DNA of 26,043 nt, from NCBI GenBank assembly GCA_003500135.1, contig DNTA01000257.1, positions 1 through 26,043 on the forward strand. The letters are read 5' to 3'. The position numbers and the translations under genes are program-made. Below, piece by piece: positions 19,301-26,043 of this stretch (its first letter is position 1; each line of letters opens with the position of its first letter). The notes under the pieces are model-generated. The model was not told the DNA's origin. It saw only the letters and a list, made by a program, of their open reading frames with translations, and made no database searches. Origin of the DNA: Cytophagales bacterium (GTDB taxonomy: Bacteria > Bacteroidota > Bacteroidia > Cytophagales > Cyclobacteriaceae).

Positions 19301-19998
19301 GATGATATTCCGAAATTATTAAAGGCCTGTACCCTTAAATATAAATCCTGATCATAAGAAAAATCACCAATGGAACAATTGGTGATATTTGCCTCAGTTG
19401 TATCCAAAGGGTTGAAATTTAATGTGTCTCCCATTGATAAATACACTATGAAACCACCTTCATTATCCGAATTATCGTGCCATGATAATTGAATGGAATC
19501 TTTTATTACACCATCGAACTCAAAGGAGGTTGGAGCAATAAGAAAATCATTAGGCAAAGGAGAGATTTTGGTATTATTATAAAGAAATCTTATTTGACGT
19601 GGATTTAATGCAAAATCATATACCTCCAAATTATCTATCATACCTTCCCAATGACTACCACTTTCATCAACTAGTTCACCAATGTAGATATTGTTGGCAA
19701 TCAAATTCCAGTCGTGCTCCGCTCTGTTGAGTTCACTGCCATTGGCATACAAAACAGCCTCATTACCGTCATATGTAATGGCCACCTGATGCCATACACC
19801 TTCCTGCCAGAAGCCATTGGCTTCCACATTTTTATCCCATCCAAAAGCACCCCCTATCAGCTGGTTGCCATTTTGGCCTATATACATAGCATTCGCATAC
19901 CAGGGTTGGCCATACGATAAGATATAACCATTATTTGGCACTTCTGTGGTTCTGGCCCAGACAATGATCGTTCTGGGAGAATAGCCATCAGGGAGCAC
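16024..19998 (-). CDS. C-terminal part of the interrupted gene: LamG, Fn3, LRR, Ig, beta-helix
   Basis: This 1324-codon stretch follows the in-frame stop; its first Met (LPDGYSPRT) is inside a LamG domain, so it is not a believable native start. Domains in local numbering: rest of LamG 1 (1-155, YANAMYIGQNGNQLIGG), Fn3 (about 157-250), LamG 2 (about 254-450, IIFSYGEASNNSAMFIGQNN), and a Bacteroidota Fn3-like domain (about 465-580, LPKDGVVY, LSLFPYNGSG). LRR sequence follows (about 585-700, MTGEIPESLGGLNRLERM, IDLSDNELTG), then Ig (about 740-835, YQWYKK, DDAGNYYC) and a right-handed parallel beta-helix region (about 844-1215, LVYVRKGTYRDEHI, ISITGG). The last 101 residues are the C-terminal module shared with the two genes to the right. 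The domains point to a surface or matrix protein that binds glycans or proteins. There is no T9SS CTD. Base composition is visibly more A/T rich than the plus-strand adhesin. Confidence 0.7.
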   Translation of the reverse strand: MLPDGYSPRTIIVWARTTEVPNNGYILSYGQPWYANAMYIGQNGNQLIGGAFGWDKNVEANGFWQEGVWHQVAITYDGNEAVLYANGSELNRAEHDWNLIANNIYIGELVDESGSHWEGMIDNLEVYDFALNPRQIRFLYNNTKISPLPNDFLIAPTSFEFDGVIKDSIQLSWHDNSDNEGGFIVYLSMGDTLNFNPLDTTEANITNCSIGDFSYDQDLYLRVQAFNNFGISSLSQIVHLNIPLPQPISDEPVLRLSFEGDLTDSSNFNVGAIAYNGSVFEFDRKEGAKSLFLNGQNQYLELNTNTSHFPDGLSPRSISVWAKSTTTDNGYRIIFSYGEASNNSAMFIGQNNTQLIGGGYGNDIQIQDFWQNNEWHHIVLTYDGTSATIYADGMELYRADKSWNLSLSKFFVGNQINMSNEYWNGWIDDLRVYDKALSAGEVSDLYLNTSLSEQPLAVEPEHSIKEIEFGRITTNHARGSAQREGAEGIIAVIGTNPISILPKDGVVYTGGDNGFNSGDEISDGYYVQNFVDDNFEIYNLTADAEYFLSLFPYNGSGDSINYKQEGYLEISFKAYEQGYVWDKVEYEALVDLYEQTGGVNWARDYNIHWLTGGTTNQDFANWWGVFVENGDVTLLSLEYVGMTGEIPESLGGLNRLERMSFAYNYLLSGKIPNSIFHIEYISDIDLSDNELTGFQNNQFPVWAYQMNLNIIWNFFSFSELEKVYTGPGQTIFNSISVENQSTKYLRGEVHDPQFYSIPLEGQIEFSIPLDGEHTKYQWYKKTADSTYAIVGATSNIYSIENASLDDAGNYYCVKTNDWVTDLEISGRDIIVKVIEINNIVDNYDKVLHVDMHGVDSLAVINDPYNPWSLPHKASVAAYNMYQDDSLNYLVYVRKGTYRDEHITMPGIDIFFEEDAVIWFNTDTSKHHSIISDWRGGAGEYNILGKGRFYVSHVKGRDDRDAINFRYNSIVSIECKEFNSLQLWDEFTAPIEFNNSTIRSPQIWHTSGSKITYNNCLFPMGVVRYNTRKLTAPFEENYNNCTFKLPSFDELNGVFLIRDHNNDPLRTFTIYYEDMYVDTKNMSDEQIANTITENYESGHKTVACFEFQPSVSPWQGWGQDRFDFNFNLNNPSFIVNRENGVAVRIIWNETNEILDYNRHGISITGGEASLGPDANRGTIIQSDKRDSEAADIPITVINTSFAGLNTRIYNTTYTPMNIEFSSRHYSIHNGEWSNPNNWSPMEGGLPDGTIPGIESDVVIKGHIIHLSSDSECKSLTISDEVNNSFLQVDGNTINIQGELKVNDSNPENNNVGVQITNYGKVNVGQ

Positions 19999-20115
19999 CT
20001 CCGCACCTGAACTTACCCTCAGATATTGATTTTGTCCATTGAGTTGAAGAGATGCAATGCCTTCTTTTCTCTGAGTGACAAAATTTGGATCCCCGTAAAT
20101 CTCAAGATCAATATC

Positions 20116-21057
20116 TTAGGATGAACTATCTTCAAAATTGCCATCAAAACTCCATTTGACGATGGTATAACCAGGGTTCGACTCAGTATATATTTTAACT
20201 ATGTCTGAATATTCAGACACTCCACTTCCGTTATAAGCCCTCACCCTGTATTGATAGATTTCATCCAAAGCCAGGTTATTGATTGAGTAGGTGCTTATAT
20301 TGGTATTTACCGTATCTCTGGTTGAGAAATTTCCGGTTGCACCTTTGTCTTCTTCAATGATATAACCCGATTCATTGCCGGCGTTGTCTTGCCACTCCAG
20401 TTGTATGGCATTAGCTCCTGTAATAGTAGCTAACAGATTGCCCGGGGCAATGATCGTATTGGGATTCTGTTCGGCAATTACGATTGAAGTGATGTAGGTC
20501 CAACTGGAGTTTTGGCCACTGGAGATGTTCACCACTACTTCTCCATTACTATCAGGAGTGATATTATAGACATCGGCTGTCTCCGAATAGTTGTTCGAGG
20601 CGTTGATCGAATCTTTTTTACTTCCTATGCTATAGACAGTCGTCCGATCCGCATCGTTATATTCCTGGTAAGCGTAGAAGTTAAAATGGTATTGCTTGCT
20701 GACATCCAGATTCCGGATCGTCAAAGTCATCGGCCCATTTCGGTAGTACTTGGTTTTTGTGACGTGTGCGGGGTATACCCACCCCATCCCGTCGGGCACA
20801 CCACTATCTCTAATACCAGCCACAAAGTCCAATTCAACAGTGATACTACTTGGGTTTCCCTGATCATTAACCAGATTATCATAAACGGTATAGTGGCTCG
20901 TCTGTCCCATGGTGTAGTTCCATGGTGATACTTCCGGGTCGGTTGTATTGCTGAAGTTCAGCATGACTTTTTCCTCCTGTCCATATACTACCATAACTTG
21001 GAAAAATATAAGGGCAATTGCCATTCGTTTGCTAAGTGCGGTTAACAGGGTTCTCAT
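20116..21057 (-). CDS. N-terminal part of the interrupted gene: signal peptide, beta domain, Fn3, start of LamG
   Basis: Translation from 21057 gives 313 residues before TAA. A signal peptide covers about 1-26 (IALIFFQVMVVYGQ); Met12 is a possible alternative start. Residues 27-200 form a beta-rich domain containing DNLVNDQGN, GMGWVYPAHV, MTLTIRNLDVSKQYHFNFYAY and VVVNISSGQ, similar to galactose-binding-like modules of Bacteroidota surface proteins, though I cannot name the family. Residues about 203-297 are an Fn3 domain (IQLEWQDNAGNESGYIIEE, YQYRVRAYNGSG). The product stops at the opening of a LamG domain (WSFDGNFEDSSS), leaving that domain without its core. If made, it would be a short exported fragment without the C-terminal module. 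Confidence 0.7.
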   Translation of the reverse strand: MRTLLTALSKRMAIALIFFQVMVVYGQEEKVMLNFSNTTDPEVSPWNYTMGQTSHYTVYDNLVNDQGNPSSITVELDFVAGIRDSGVPDGMGWVYPAHVTKTKYYRNGPMTLTIRNLDVSKQYHFNFYAYQEYNDADRTTVYSIGSKKDSINASNNYSETADVYNITPDSNGEVVVNISSGQNSSWTYITSIVIAEQNPNTIIAPGNLLATITGANAIQLEWQDNAGNESGYIIEEDKGATGNFSTRDTVNTNISTYSINNLALDEIYQYRVRAYNGSGVSEYSDIVKIYTESNPGYTIVKWSFDGNFEDSSS

Positions 21058-21392
21058 AAAGGTTGAATTAAAATTTTTAAAAACAGCTACAGTGTTGTTT
21101 CACCAAAATCTACATATGATATTGTAATCGTTATGGATTTTAAATGGAAAAAGCACAGTTGGACATATGGGGCTTTTGCCTGTAATGACATCTGATGCAT
21201 AAATTAATATTTTTAGAGAGAGACGAATGGATTCAATAGCATATAAAACAAAGGGAAACCAATTTCTACTCTCCGGAAACTGAACATATTAGATCCTAAG
21301 TAGAATAAACTTACTAAATAAAAGTTATATTTAATAGTTCAAAATCAGTTTTTTAGGTGATCAATTCCTAAATCCTAAATATGAACCGCATA
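21058..21392. other. 335-bp intergenic region between leftward genes
   Basis: This A/T-rich gap separates the 858-residue protein gene from the interrupted gene, both read leftwards. No exact TAnnTTTG element on the minus strand, no clear terminator and no coding sequence are visible. Short alternative A/T pairings occur around 21298-21345, but none is convincing. Its length suggests that the interrupted gene has its own promoter. Confidence 0.5.
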
Positions 21393-21698
21393 TTATTCTA
21401 CAACTATAACACGGGCATTATTCGATTTCTCTAATACGCATTGATATGTATTGGTTATCTCCCGCGATAATTCAATGTTTTCCTGTACCGATAATACCCC
21501 TCCGTTCACCGATAAGACCGTATTGCCATTATCATTTCGAAGGATAAGTCTTTTTACATTCTGATTGTTTTCCAGTACGATCTGGTAACCATTGATTATT
21601 ACGATATCTTCCGGTCCTGGAAATGCAGAAATTGCCGTTCCACCTTCAATATTTGACCAAATGCCATTGGCATTCCAGTTTCCGGATGTCACAGCATA
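21393..21698 (-). other. Shared C-terminal GxW module, copy B
   Basis: Residues 758-858 of the 858-residue protein begin YAVTSGNW and end VIVVE. The conserved Y, G, W, W, P, V, I, G, I, L and L fall at the same offsets (1, 6, 8, 14, 27, 33, 35, 37, 40, 51, 62) as in the interrupted gene. The stop follows at once, so the module is strictly terminal. Confidence 0.75.
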
Positions 21699-23969
21699 AA
21701 ACGTGGAACTTCCACGTAAAAAGGAAGAAGCTATTTTTGGGGTCACTGCATTCTGATCATACATCGTAATATCAATCAACAACCGTTCAGATGGATCTAT
21801 CTCACTGTTGGTGTAGAACACCTCGTCATTGAGCTTATACAATATTTCATTTCCATTGCGCTCGATCCGGATAACCTGACCGGGTTTTGAATTTACTATG
21901 TTCTTTCCTGAGCCATTTCCCATTACGCGAAATACCCCATTGTGAAAGTATAAGCGATGATCAATCGTGTTGTTGGACCAGTCTACATCCATATCCGATA
22001 ACCCAATAAAAAACCGGTTGGTAGGTGCGATATGTTGCTCATCCAACACAAATTCGATCCAGCCATCTGTGTTGGGCTGTAGTTCGTTCAATGAGGCTGC
22101 TCCGGTTCCCCAGCCGTTACCACCTGTTTTGATCAATGTCCCATCGGCCTGTTCTTCTACTCCCTTCAGGTTCTTCCACTCAGGCCGGTAACCAATGTGG
22201 AACCACTGTTCTTTTGACCTTCCCTCCGCATCGGTGACCGTCACTTCGTAGCGCCCCGGGGCCAGGTCGCTCACCGTTGCCGTGGTGGCGCCATGGCCCC
22301 AGGCGTAGCTGTAAGGTTCGGCACCATCTTGTGGTATCATTGTTATCGTTCCCATTGTGCCGTCAGGTTGGATATGTTCCAGCGTATAGTCCAGTTGGAT
22401 CCCTTTTGTGAAGGAAGTGATGATTTCCGGAGTGGTGGCGTTTTGATCGAAAATGGAAACATCTACCATTAATCGAGGAGTGTCTTGAATCGGGCTCGTA
22501 AGCACAGCATTACCATTGATAAGGTATTCTATCTCCTTGTCGTTGCGTACGATCCGCAAAATGTCACCTTCTACTACATTTACTGATTTTTTGGTAGAAC
22601 CGCTTTCTACAATTCTAATTTGTGAACCCTCAATGGAAAAAGCATGGTCAATTGAACTATTGCTATAGCTTGCATCGTCATCGGATAAGCCGATATAAAT
22701 GCGATGACCGGTATTTATATAATTGGCACCCAATGTAAACTCTATCCAGCCGTTATCTCCGGGTTGTAATTCATTCTGTGATATTGCTCCTGCGTTCCAT
22801 CCGTTGCCCGCCGTTTTGGTAAGGGTAGCATCCACATTTTCCTCAACACCCTTTAAATTGGTCCAATAAACCGAAACCGGATCATGTTGTATGAACTGCA
22901 GCGTAACCGGATCGGCCACCGGTCCGTCTACTTCCCCTATTTTGGTACCGGTTTCAACTGTGTAACTTTGACCAGGTACCACGGAAGCAGGTGCTTCAGA
23001 AAAGTAAAAATAGGGATCGCTCTTTTCAAGAGTAGCAATAGTCGTATTCAGATGGTCCTTTATTTTGAACCAGTACCTCGTTACCTCATCAGTGGCTCTA
23101 ACAGCAATTCTTTGATCTGGCGTTACACTTCCCAAGGCAACAATATTGGGATCGATTTCAGGTTTGTGCCATTTTTTAACGATGGTTTCAAAAAATTTTA
23201 CATACTCTTTTTCACAATAGGAAGCGTCTTGAATTCCATTTATTTTTTTTATCGTAAGTAAGGTTAATGTTTTTAAATGACCAATATTTCTAAATGCACC
23301 TCCTGCATTGGCCGGAAGTTTATGTGAGGCTACTATAAACCTATCATTCTCATTATATGCCTGAGTTTTTGAATGTACCACTGACCAAGGATCGTGACGG
23401 GTATTATTGATTAGATAAGACGGACAATTGTTAAATAGCGTCTCATAGTCCTCCACGCCATATTGCTGCACACATTGATTAAGAGAAGCTTTTTGATCCT
23501 CAGTCGCCGTTTCATTATACCAATTCATGATGCTTGATGGTGCAGAGTTTGTTATGCCATTATCAATAGAAAACTGCTTTACCCAATAAAAAAAACTACG
23601 ATCTACAAATGAAAAGCTTTTGTTACAATTGGACTCTACCTGGTATGACACCACAGAAGCTTCAACATCCGGTACCTCCATTTGCCCATAAGATCTCGAA
23701 ATGACAAGCGCATAGTCTTCACCTCCATCTGAATAGCTGTTTGAGGTTTTGCCATCAACACAAGTGAATTCGAAATTTACTCCATAATAATTGTAAACTC
23801 TTTTTGTACCCAGTTGAACCCTTGGATTTGTTTCAATATAAATCTTGTTCATAATGCTATAATCCACATCGATCATTACCTCATCCGGGTCCTGGGCTGA
23901 CAATGAACCTGTGCCAACCAGGGTGGCCCAACTTGTTAGCAATAGCACTTTTAACACATACATCTTCAT
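21393..23969 (-). CDS. Secreted protein with duplicated SPRY/ConA-like module, SprB-like unit and shared C-terminal GxW module
   Basis: The 858-residue protein has a signal peptide (about 1-25, ending GSLSAQ). Residues about 26-360 contain a Cys-bearing region I do not recognise (GGEDYALVISRSYGQMEV, FYWVKQFSIDNG, NWYNETATEDQK, FNNCPSYLINN). Two copies of a roughly 155-residue beta-sandwich module follow at about 366-522 and 597-755. Both carry NLKGVEE, NGWxxGAxSxNELQP, GWIEF, IGLSD and SNxxIDH, as well as an IRIxRNxxEIxYxxN strand and a DQNAxTP end. The pattern resembles SPRY/ConA-like modules of Bacteroidota surface proteins, which suggests glycan or protein binding. A single SprB-like unit sits between them (about 524-596, PYSYAWGHGATTATVSDLAPGRYEVTVTDAEG). 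Residues 758-858 are the shared terminal module; no T9SS CTD is present. The gene to the right ends only 51 bp upstream, so the two are probably cotranscribed. Confidence 0.8.
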   Translation of the reverse strand: MKMYVLKVLLLTSWATLVGTGSLSAQDPDEVMIDVDYSIMNKIYIETNPRVQLGTKRVYNYYGVNFEFTCVDGKTSNSYSDGGEDYALVISRSYGQMEVPDVEASVVSYQVESNCNKSFSFVDRSFFYWVKQFSIDNGITNSAPSSIMNWYNETATEDQKASLNQCVQQYGVEDYETLFNNCPSYLINNTRHDPWSVVHSKTQAYNENDRFIVASHKLPANAGGAFRNIGHLKTLTLLTIKKINGIQDASYCEKEYVKFFETIVKKWHKPEIDPNIVALGSVTPDQRIAVRATDEVTRYWFKIKDHLNTTIATLEKSDPYFYFSEAPASVVPGQSYTVETGTKIGEVDGPVADPVTLQFIQHDPVSVYWTNLKGVEENVDATLTKTAGNGWNAGAISQNELQPGDNGWIEFTLGANYINTGHRIYIGLSDDDASYSNSSIDHAFSIEGSQIRIVESGSTKKSVNVVEGDILRIVRNDKEIEYLINGNAVLTSPIQDTPRLMVDVSIFDQNATTPEIITSFTKGIQLDYTLEHIQPDGTMGTITMIPQDGAEPYSYAWGHGATTATVSDLAPGRYEVTVTDAEGRSKEQWFHIGYRPEWKNLKGVEEQADGTLIKTGGNGWGTGAASLNELQPNTDGWIEFVLDEQHIAPTNRFFIGLSDMDVDWSNNTIDHRLYFHNGVFRVMGNGSGKNIVNSKPGQVIRIERNGNEILYKLNDEVFYTNSEIDPSERLLIDITMYDQNAVTPKIASSFLRGSSTFYAVTSGNWNANGIWSNIEGGTAISAFPGPEDIVIINGYQIVLENNQNVKRLILRNDNGNTVLSVNGGVLSVQENIELSREITNTYQCVLEKSNNARVIVVE

Positions 23970-24020
23970 AGCTTTTTCATTCGTTTTTTACTCATATAAC
24001 ACGGACTACCTTACACCCAC

Positions 24021-24335
24021 CTAAGGAGCCCCTTCCGCTATCTGCACGCTTACGCTTCCCGAAACACTGAATTCACATTGAAAGGCGTTATTATCCTTTT
24101 TGTTGAGCAGTACCTGCTCTGTAACGCTTAACAGGCCATTGGTAATTTGCAAAGCCGTGGTTCCGTTTGTATTACTAAGCGTTACACTGCCACATTCATG
24201 GTCTTCCGTTATCTCAATTATAAAACCGTCAATTACCACGTCATCTGTAGATGCCGGTATCCTTCCCAATGTCGGGCCGTTTTGGGTATAGGACCATATG
24301 GCAGGATCATTCCAGTTACCGGATGCAATGGCGTA
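24021..24335 (-). other. Shared C-terminal GxW module, copy C
   Basis: This is the final 104 codons of the Fn3-repeat gene, beginning YAIASGNW. It shares Y1, G6, W8, W14, P27, V33, I35, G37, I40 and L62 with the other two copies. Position 51 is Val rather than Leu, and the tail is three residues longer. Confidence 0.75.
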
Positions 24336-26043
24336 TAAAACCGTATACTCCACCATTGTTGAAAATTTAGTCCATTCGGTATAGTCACTGGCACCGCCAC
24401 AGATCGAAGCGACCCTGAACTCATATTCAGCATCAGGTTCTAACCCTTCCTGCACATAACTGGTACTTCCGATATTGGCCCTTGTTTGAATAGATCCTAC
24501 AGCAATATTGCGATATTGTACCGTATACGTTTCAGCCAAATCGAACACCTCCCAGCTAAATGTTGTGGACAAAATACCTGAAGGGGTTTCCGTTGTTGTA
24601 ACCTGTAAATTTATTGGTGCATCACAGGTCCTCCCTGCCGGAGTGGTGAATGTCTGCCATTCTGTATACATGCTCGTTCCTCCGCAGATCGAAGCCACAC
24701 GGTATTCATAATTAGTCTCAGGGTCCAGGCCTTCCCGTACATGCGAGGTGCCGGTGATATTGCTGATCCCCTGGATGGAACCCTTTTCGCCATGGCGGAT
24801 TTGCAAACTATACTTATCTGCCAGGGTGAAGGCTTCCCAGCTAAATGTCGTCGCTAAAATGCCGGTGGGGAGTTGTGTAGTGCTCACCTGTAAATTGGTT
24901 GGGCCTTCACAGGTTAGCCCTGCCGGAGTGGTGAATGTCTGCCATTCTGTATACATGCTCGTTCCTCCGCAGATCGAAGCCACACGGTATTCATAATCAG
25001 TCTCAGGGTCCAGGCCTTCCCGTACATGCGAGGTGCCGGTGATATTGCTGATCCCCTGGATGGAACCCGTTTCGCCATGACGGATTTGCAAACTATACTT
25101 ATCTGCCAGGGTGAAGGCTTCCCAGCTGAATGTCGTCGCTAAAATGCCGGTGGGGAGTTGTGTAGTGCTCACCTGTAAATTGGTTGGGCCTTCACAGGTT
25201 AGCCCTGCCGGAGTGGTGAATGTCTGCCATTCTGATATGGCACTTGTGCCTCCGCAATAGGAAACTACACGAAATTGGTAATTAGTTTCCGGGTCAAGGC
25301 CCTCTACGGTATATGAGGTGAGTTCCAAATTGTTTACGCCATGCTCTGAGCCTGTTTCACCATGTTTAATGATCAATCTATATTTATCCGCCAGTTCAAA
25401 TGATTCCCAGGTGAAAGTGGTAGATAAAATACCGGTAGATAATTGTGTAGTAGTTGCTGCCAAATTGTTTGGTGGATCACAAGTCAGACCTTCAGGTGTA
25501 GTAAAGGCCTTCCATATTGAAATAGCACTCGACGCTCCACAAACGGAAACCACTCTAAACTCGTACTTTGTTTCCGGTAAAAGACTCTCTTGAACAATTG
25601 ATGTTGTGGTAAGGTTACTTTTGTTAATTCTTTCACCTGTTGTAATATTTCGAATAGTTAAGTTGTATTTATCCGCCAGTTCGAATGCTTCCCAGGTGAA
25701 CGTTGTGGCGAGTATTCCCGTGGTTAAGGGTGAAGTACTTACCTGAAGGTTAGTGGGCGCTTCACAGGTCAGGCCGCTGGGCGTAGTAAATGGCTGCCAT
25801 GCGGGTTGGGCTATGGTGCCCCCACAAACCGAAACCACTCTGAACTCATAATTCGTTTCCGGTTCAAGGCCTTCTTTTGTAAAACTCGTTCCGGTGATAT
25901 TGCTATTCATATCTACCGAACCTGTACCTATATTCCGTATGTGCACACTGTATTTATCCGCCAGTTCAAATGCTTCCCAGGTGAACGTTGTGGCGAGTAT
26001 TCCCGTGGGTAAGGGTGAAGCACTTACCTGAAGGTTAGTGGGC
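24021..26043 (-). CDS. Partial gene: tandem fibronectin type III-like repeat protein with shared C-terminal GxW module
   Basis: The frame is open to the right edge of the window, so the N-terminus and any signal peptide are missing; about 673 codons are visible. Six Fn3-like units of exactly 95 residues run towards the C-terminus. Each has a C-x-x-P-x-N-L opening, GILxTTFxWExFxLAxxY, a GLxPETxYEFRV strand and VxSxCGGxSxxxxWxxFTTP. Units of this type are common spacers or binding modules in Bacteroidota surface proteins. The last 104 residues are the shared terminal module (YAIASGNW to AEGAP), with no T9SS CTD. The stop lies 51 bp from the ATG of the 858-residue protein gene, so this is probably the upstream gene of an operon. 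The near-identical fourth and fifth units point to recent duplication or gene conversion. The ligand and role are unknown; surface adhesion is an inference. Confidence 0.8.
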   Translation of the reverse strand, partial: PTNLQVSASPLPTGILATTFTWEAFELADKYSVHIRNIGTGSVDMNSNITGTSFTKEGLEPETNYEFRVVSVCGGTIAQPAWQPFTTPSGLTCEAPTNLQVSTSPLTTGILATTFTWEAFELADKYNLTIRNITTGERINKSNLTTTSIVQESLLPETKYEFRVVSVCGASSAISIWKAFTTPEGLTCDPPNNLAATTTQLSTGILSTTFTWESFELADKYRLIIKHGETGSEHGVNNLELTSYTVEGLDPETNYQFRVVSYCGGTSAISEWQTFTTPAGLTCEGPTNLQVSTTQLPTGILATTFSWEAFTLADKYSLQIRHGETGSIQGISNITGTSHVREGLDPETDYEYRVASICGGTSMYTEWQTFTTPAGLTCEGPTNLQVSTTQLPTGILATTFSWEAFTLADKYSLQIRHGEKGSIQGISNITGTSHVREGLDPETNYEYRVASICGGTSMYTEWQTFTTPAGRTCDAPINLQVTTTETPSGILSTTFSWEVFDLAETYTVQYRNIAVGSIQTRANIGSTSYVQEGLEPDAEYEFRVASICGGASDYTEWTKFSTMVEYTVLYAIASGNWNDPAIWSYTQNGPTLGRIPASTDDVVIDGFIIEITEDHECGSVTLSNTNGTTALQITNGLLSVTEQVLLNKKDNNAFQCEFSVSGSVSVQIAEGAP
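24637..25206 (-). repeat. Near-identical tandem 285-bp Fn3 units
   Basis: Unit 24637-24921 and unit 24922-25206 differ at four of 285 positions by my count, giving two amino-acid changes (Thr/Lys and Asp/Asn). Neighbouring units are clearly more diverged, yet keep the same 285-bp register: matching points fall at 24524, 24809, 25094, 25379, 25664 and 25949. Confidence 0.9.

Larger units (their letters stand above)
16024..21057 (-). pseudogene. Multidomain secreted protein gene (1678 codons) broken by one in-frame TAA
   Basis: One continuous reading frame runs from the ATG at 21057 to the stop at 16024-16026, interrupted only by TAA at 20116-20118 (codon 314). The codons between this stop and the next Met (codon 354) still encode LamG sequence in the same frame (YGDPNF, then RKEGIASLQLNGQNQYLRV). 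They align without gaps to the second LamG domain of the same gene (RKEGAKSLFLNGQNQYLEL). Full architecture: signal peptide, N-terminal beta domain, Fn3, LamG, Fn3, LamG, Fn3-like, LRR, Ig, parallel beta-helix and C-terminal GxW module. The break could be a recent nonsense mutation, a base-calling error or stop readthrough; the sequence alone does not tell. The piece after the stop has no signal peptide. The gene is in line with two leftward genes to its right, but 335 bp from the nearest. Confidence 0.75.

Noticed and set aside
19998..20115. Independent gene starting at the Met encoded at 19998
   Set aside because: The Met is inside a LamG domain whose first part is encoded upstream in the same frame as far as the TAA, and the product would lack a signal peptide.

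Overview
The window comes from a Bacteroidota genome, most likely a gliding or T9SS-bearing lineage of the Cytophagia/Flavobacteriia kind; the exact order cannot be fixed from sequence alone. The evidence is two PorP/SprF-family outer-membrane proteins, two very large secreted proteins ending in type B (gliding-motility-associated) T9SS C-terminal domains, and start codons preceded by A/T-rich leaders rather than Shine-Dalgarno sites. All complete genes encode exported proteins. There are no RNA genes, insertion sequences, enzymes of core metabolism or CRISPR arrays.

Plus-strand half (1-15507). Four genes form two adjacent adhesin/partner pairs in mirrored order. The first pair is a PorP/SprF-like protein with an unusual C-terminal SPOR domain (191-1723), followed after 54 bp by a 1067-residue IPT/TIG, seven-unit FG-GAP propeller, Ig/PKD protein with a type B CTD (1778-4981). 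After a 230-bp gap with a candidate promoter comes a 3116-residue adhesin (5212-14562). It has an L-type lectin domain, an Ig/cadherin-like domain and about 26 SprB-like repeats, one of which contains a nested jelly-roll, and it ends in a type B CTD. Twelve bases later is a classic PorP/SprF protein (14575-15507). In characterised systems, type B cargo uses a cognate SprF-like protein for secretion, so each giant probably travels with its own partner.

Convergent intergenic region (15508-16023). Between the two converging gene sets lies a very A/T-rich array of ten 22-bp units with no indels, each with a TATATA core. Its function is not known.

Minus-strand half (16024-26043). Three genes read leftwards. 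They are a gene running off the right edge with six fibronectin type III-like units of exactly 285 bp, a gene for an 858-residue secreted protein with a duplicated SPRY/ConA-like module, and a 1678-codon multidomain gene (LamG, Fn3, LRR, Ig, parallel beta-helix) broken by an in-frame TAA. None has a recognisable T9SS CTD. Instead all three end in the same roughly 100-residue module (pattern Y-G-W-W-P-V-I-G), which may be an undescribed terminal anchoring or sorting module.

The most interesting items are the shared C-terminal module, the 22-bp array, the single nonsense interruption, the PorP-SPOR fusion, and the alternating two-type repeats with orphan cysteines in the giant adhesin.
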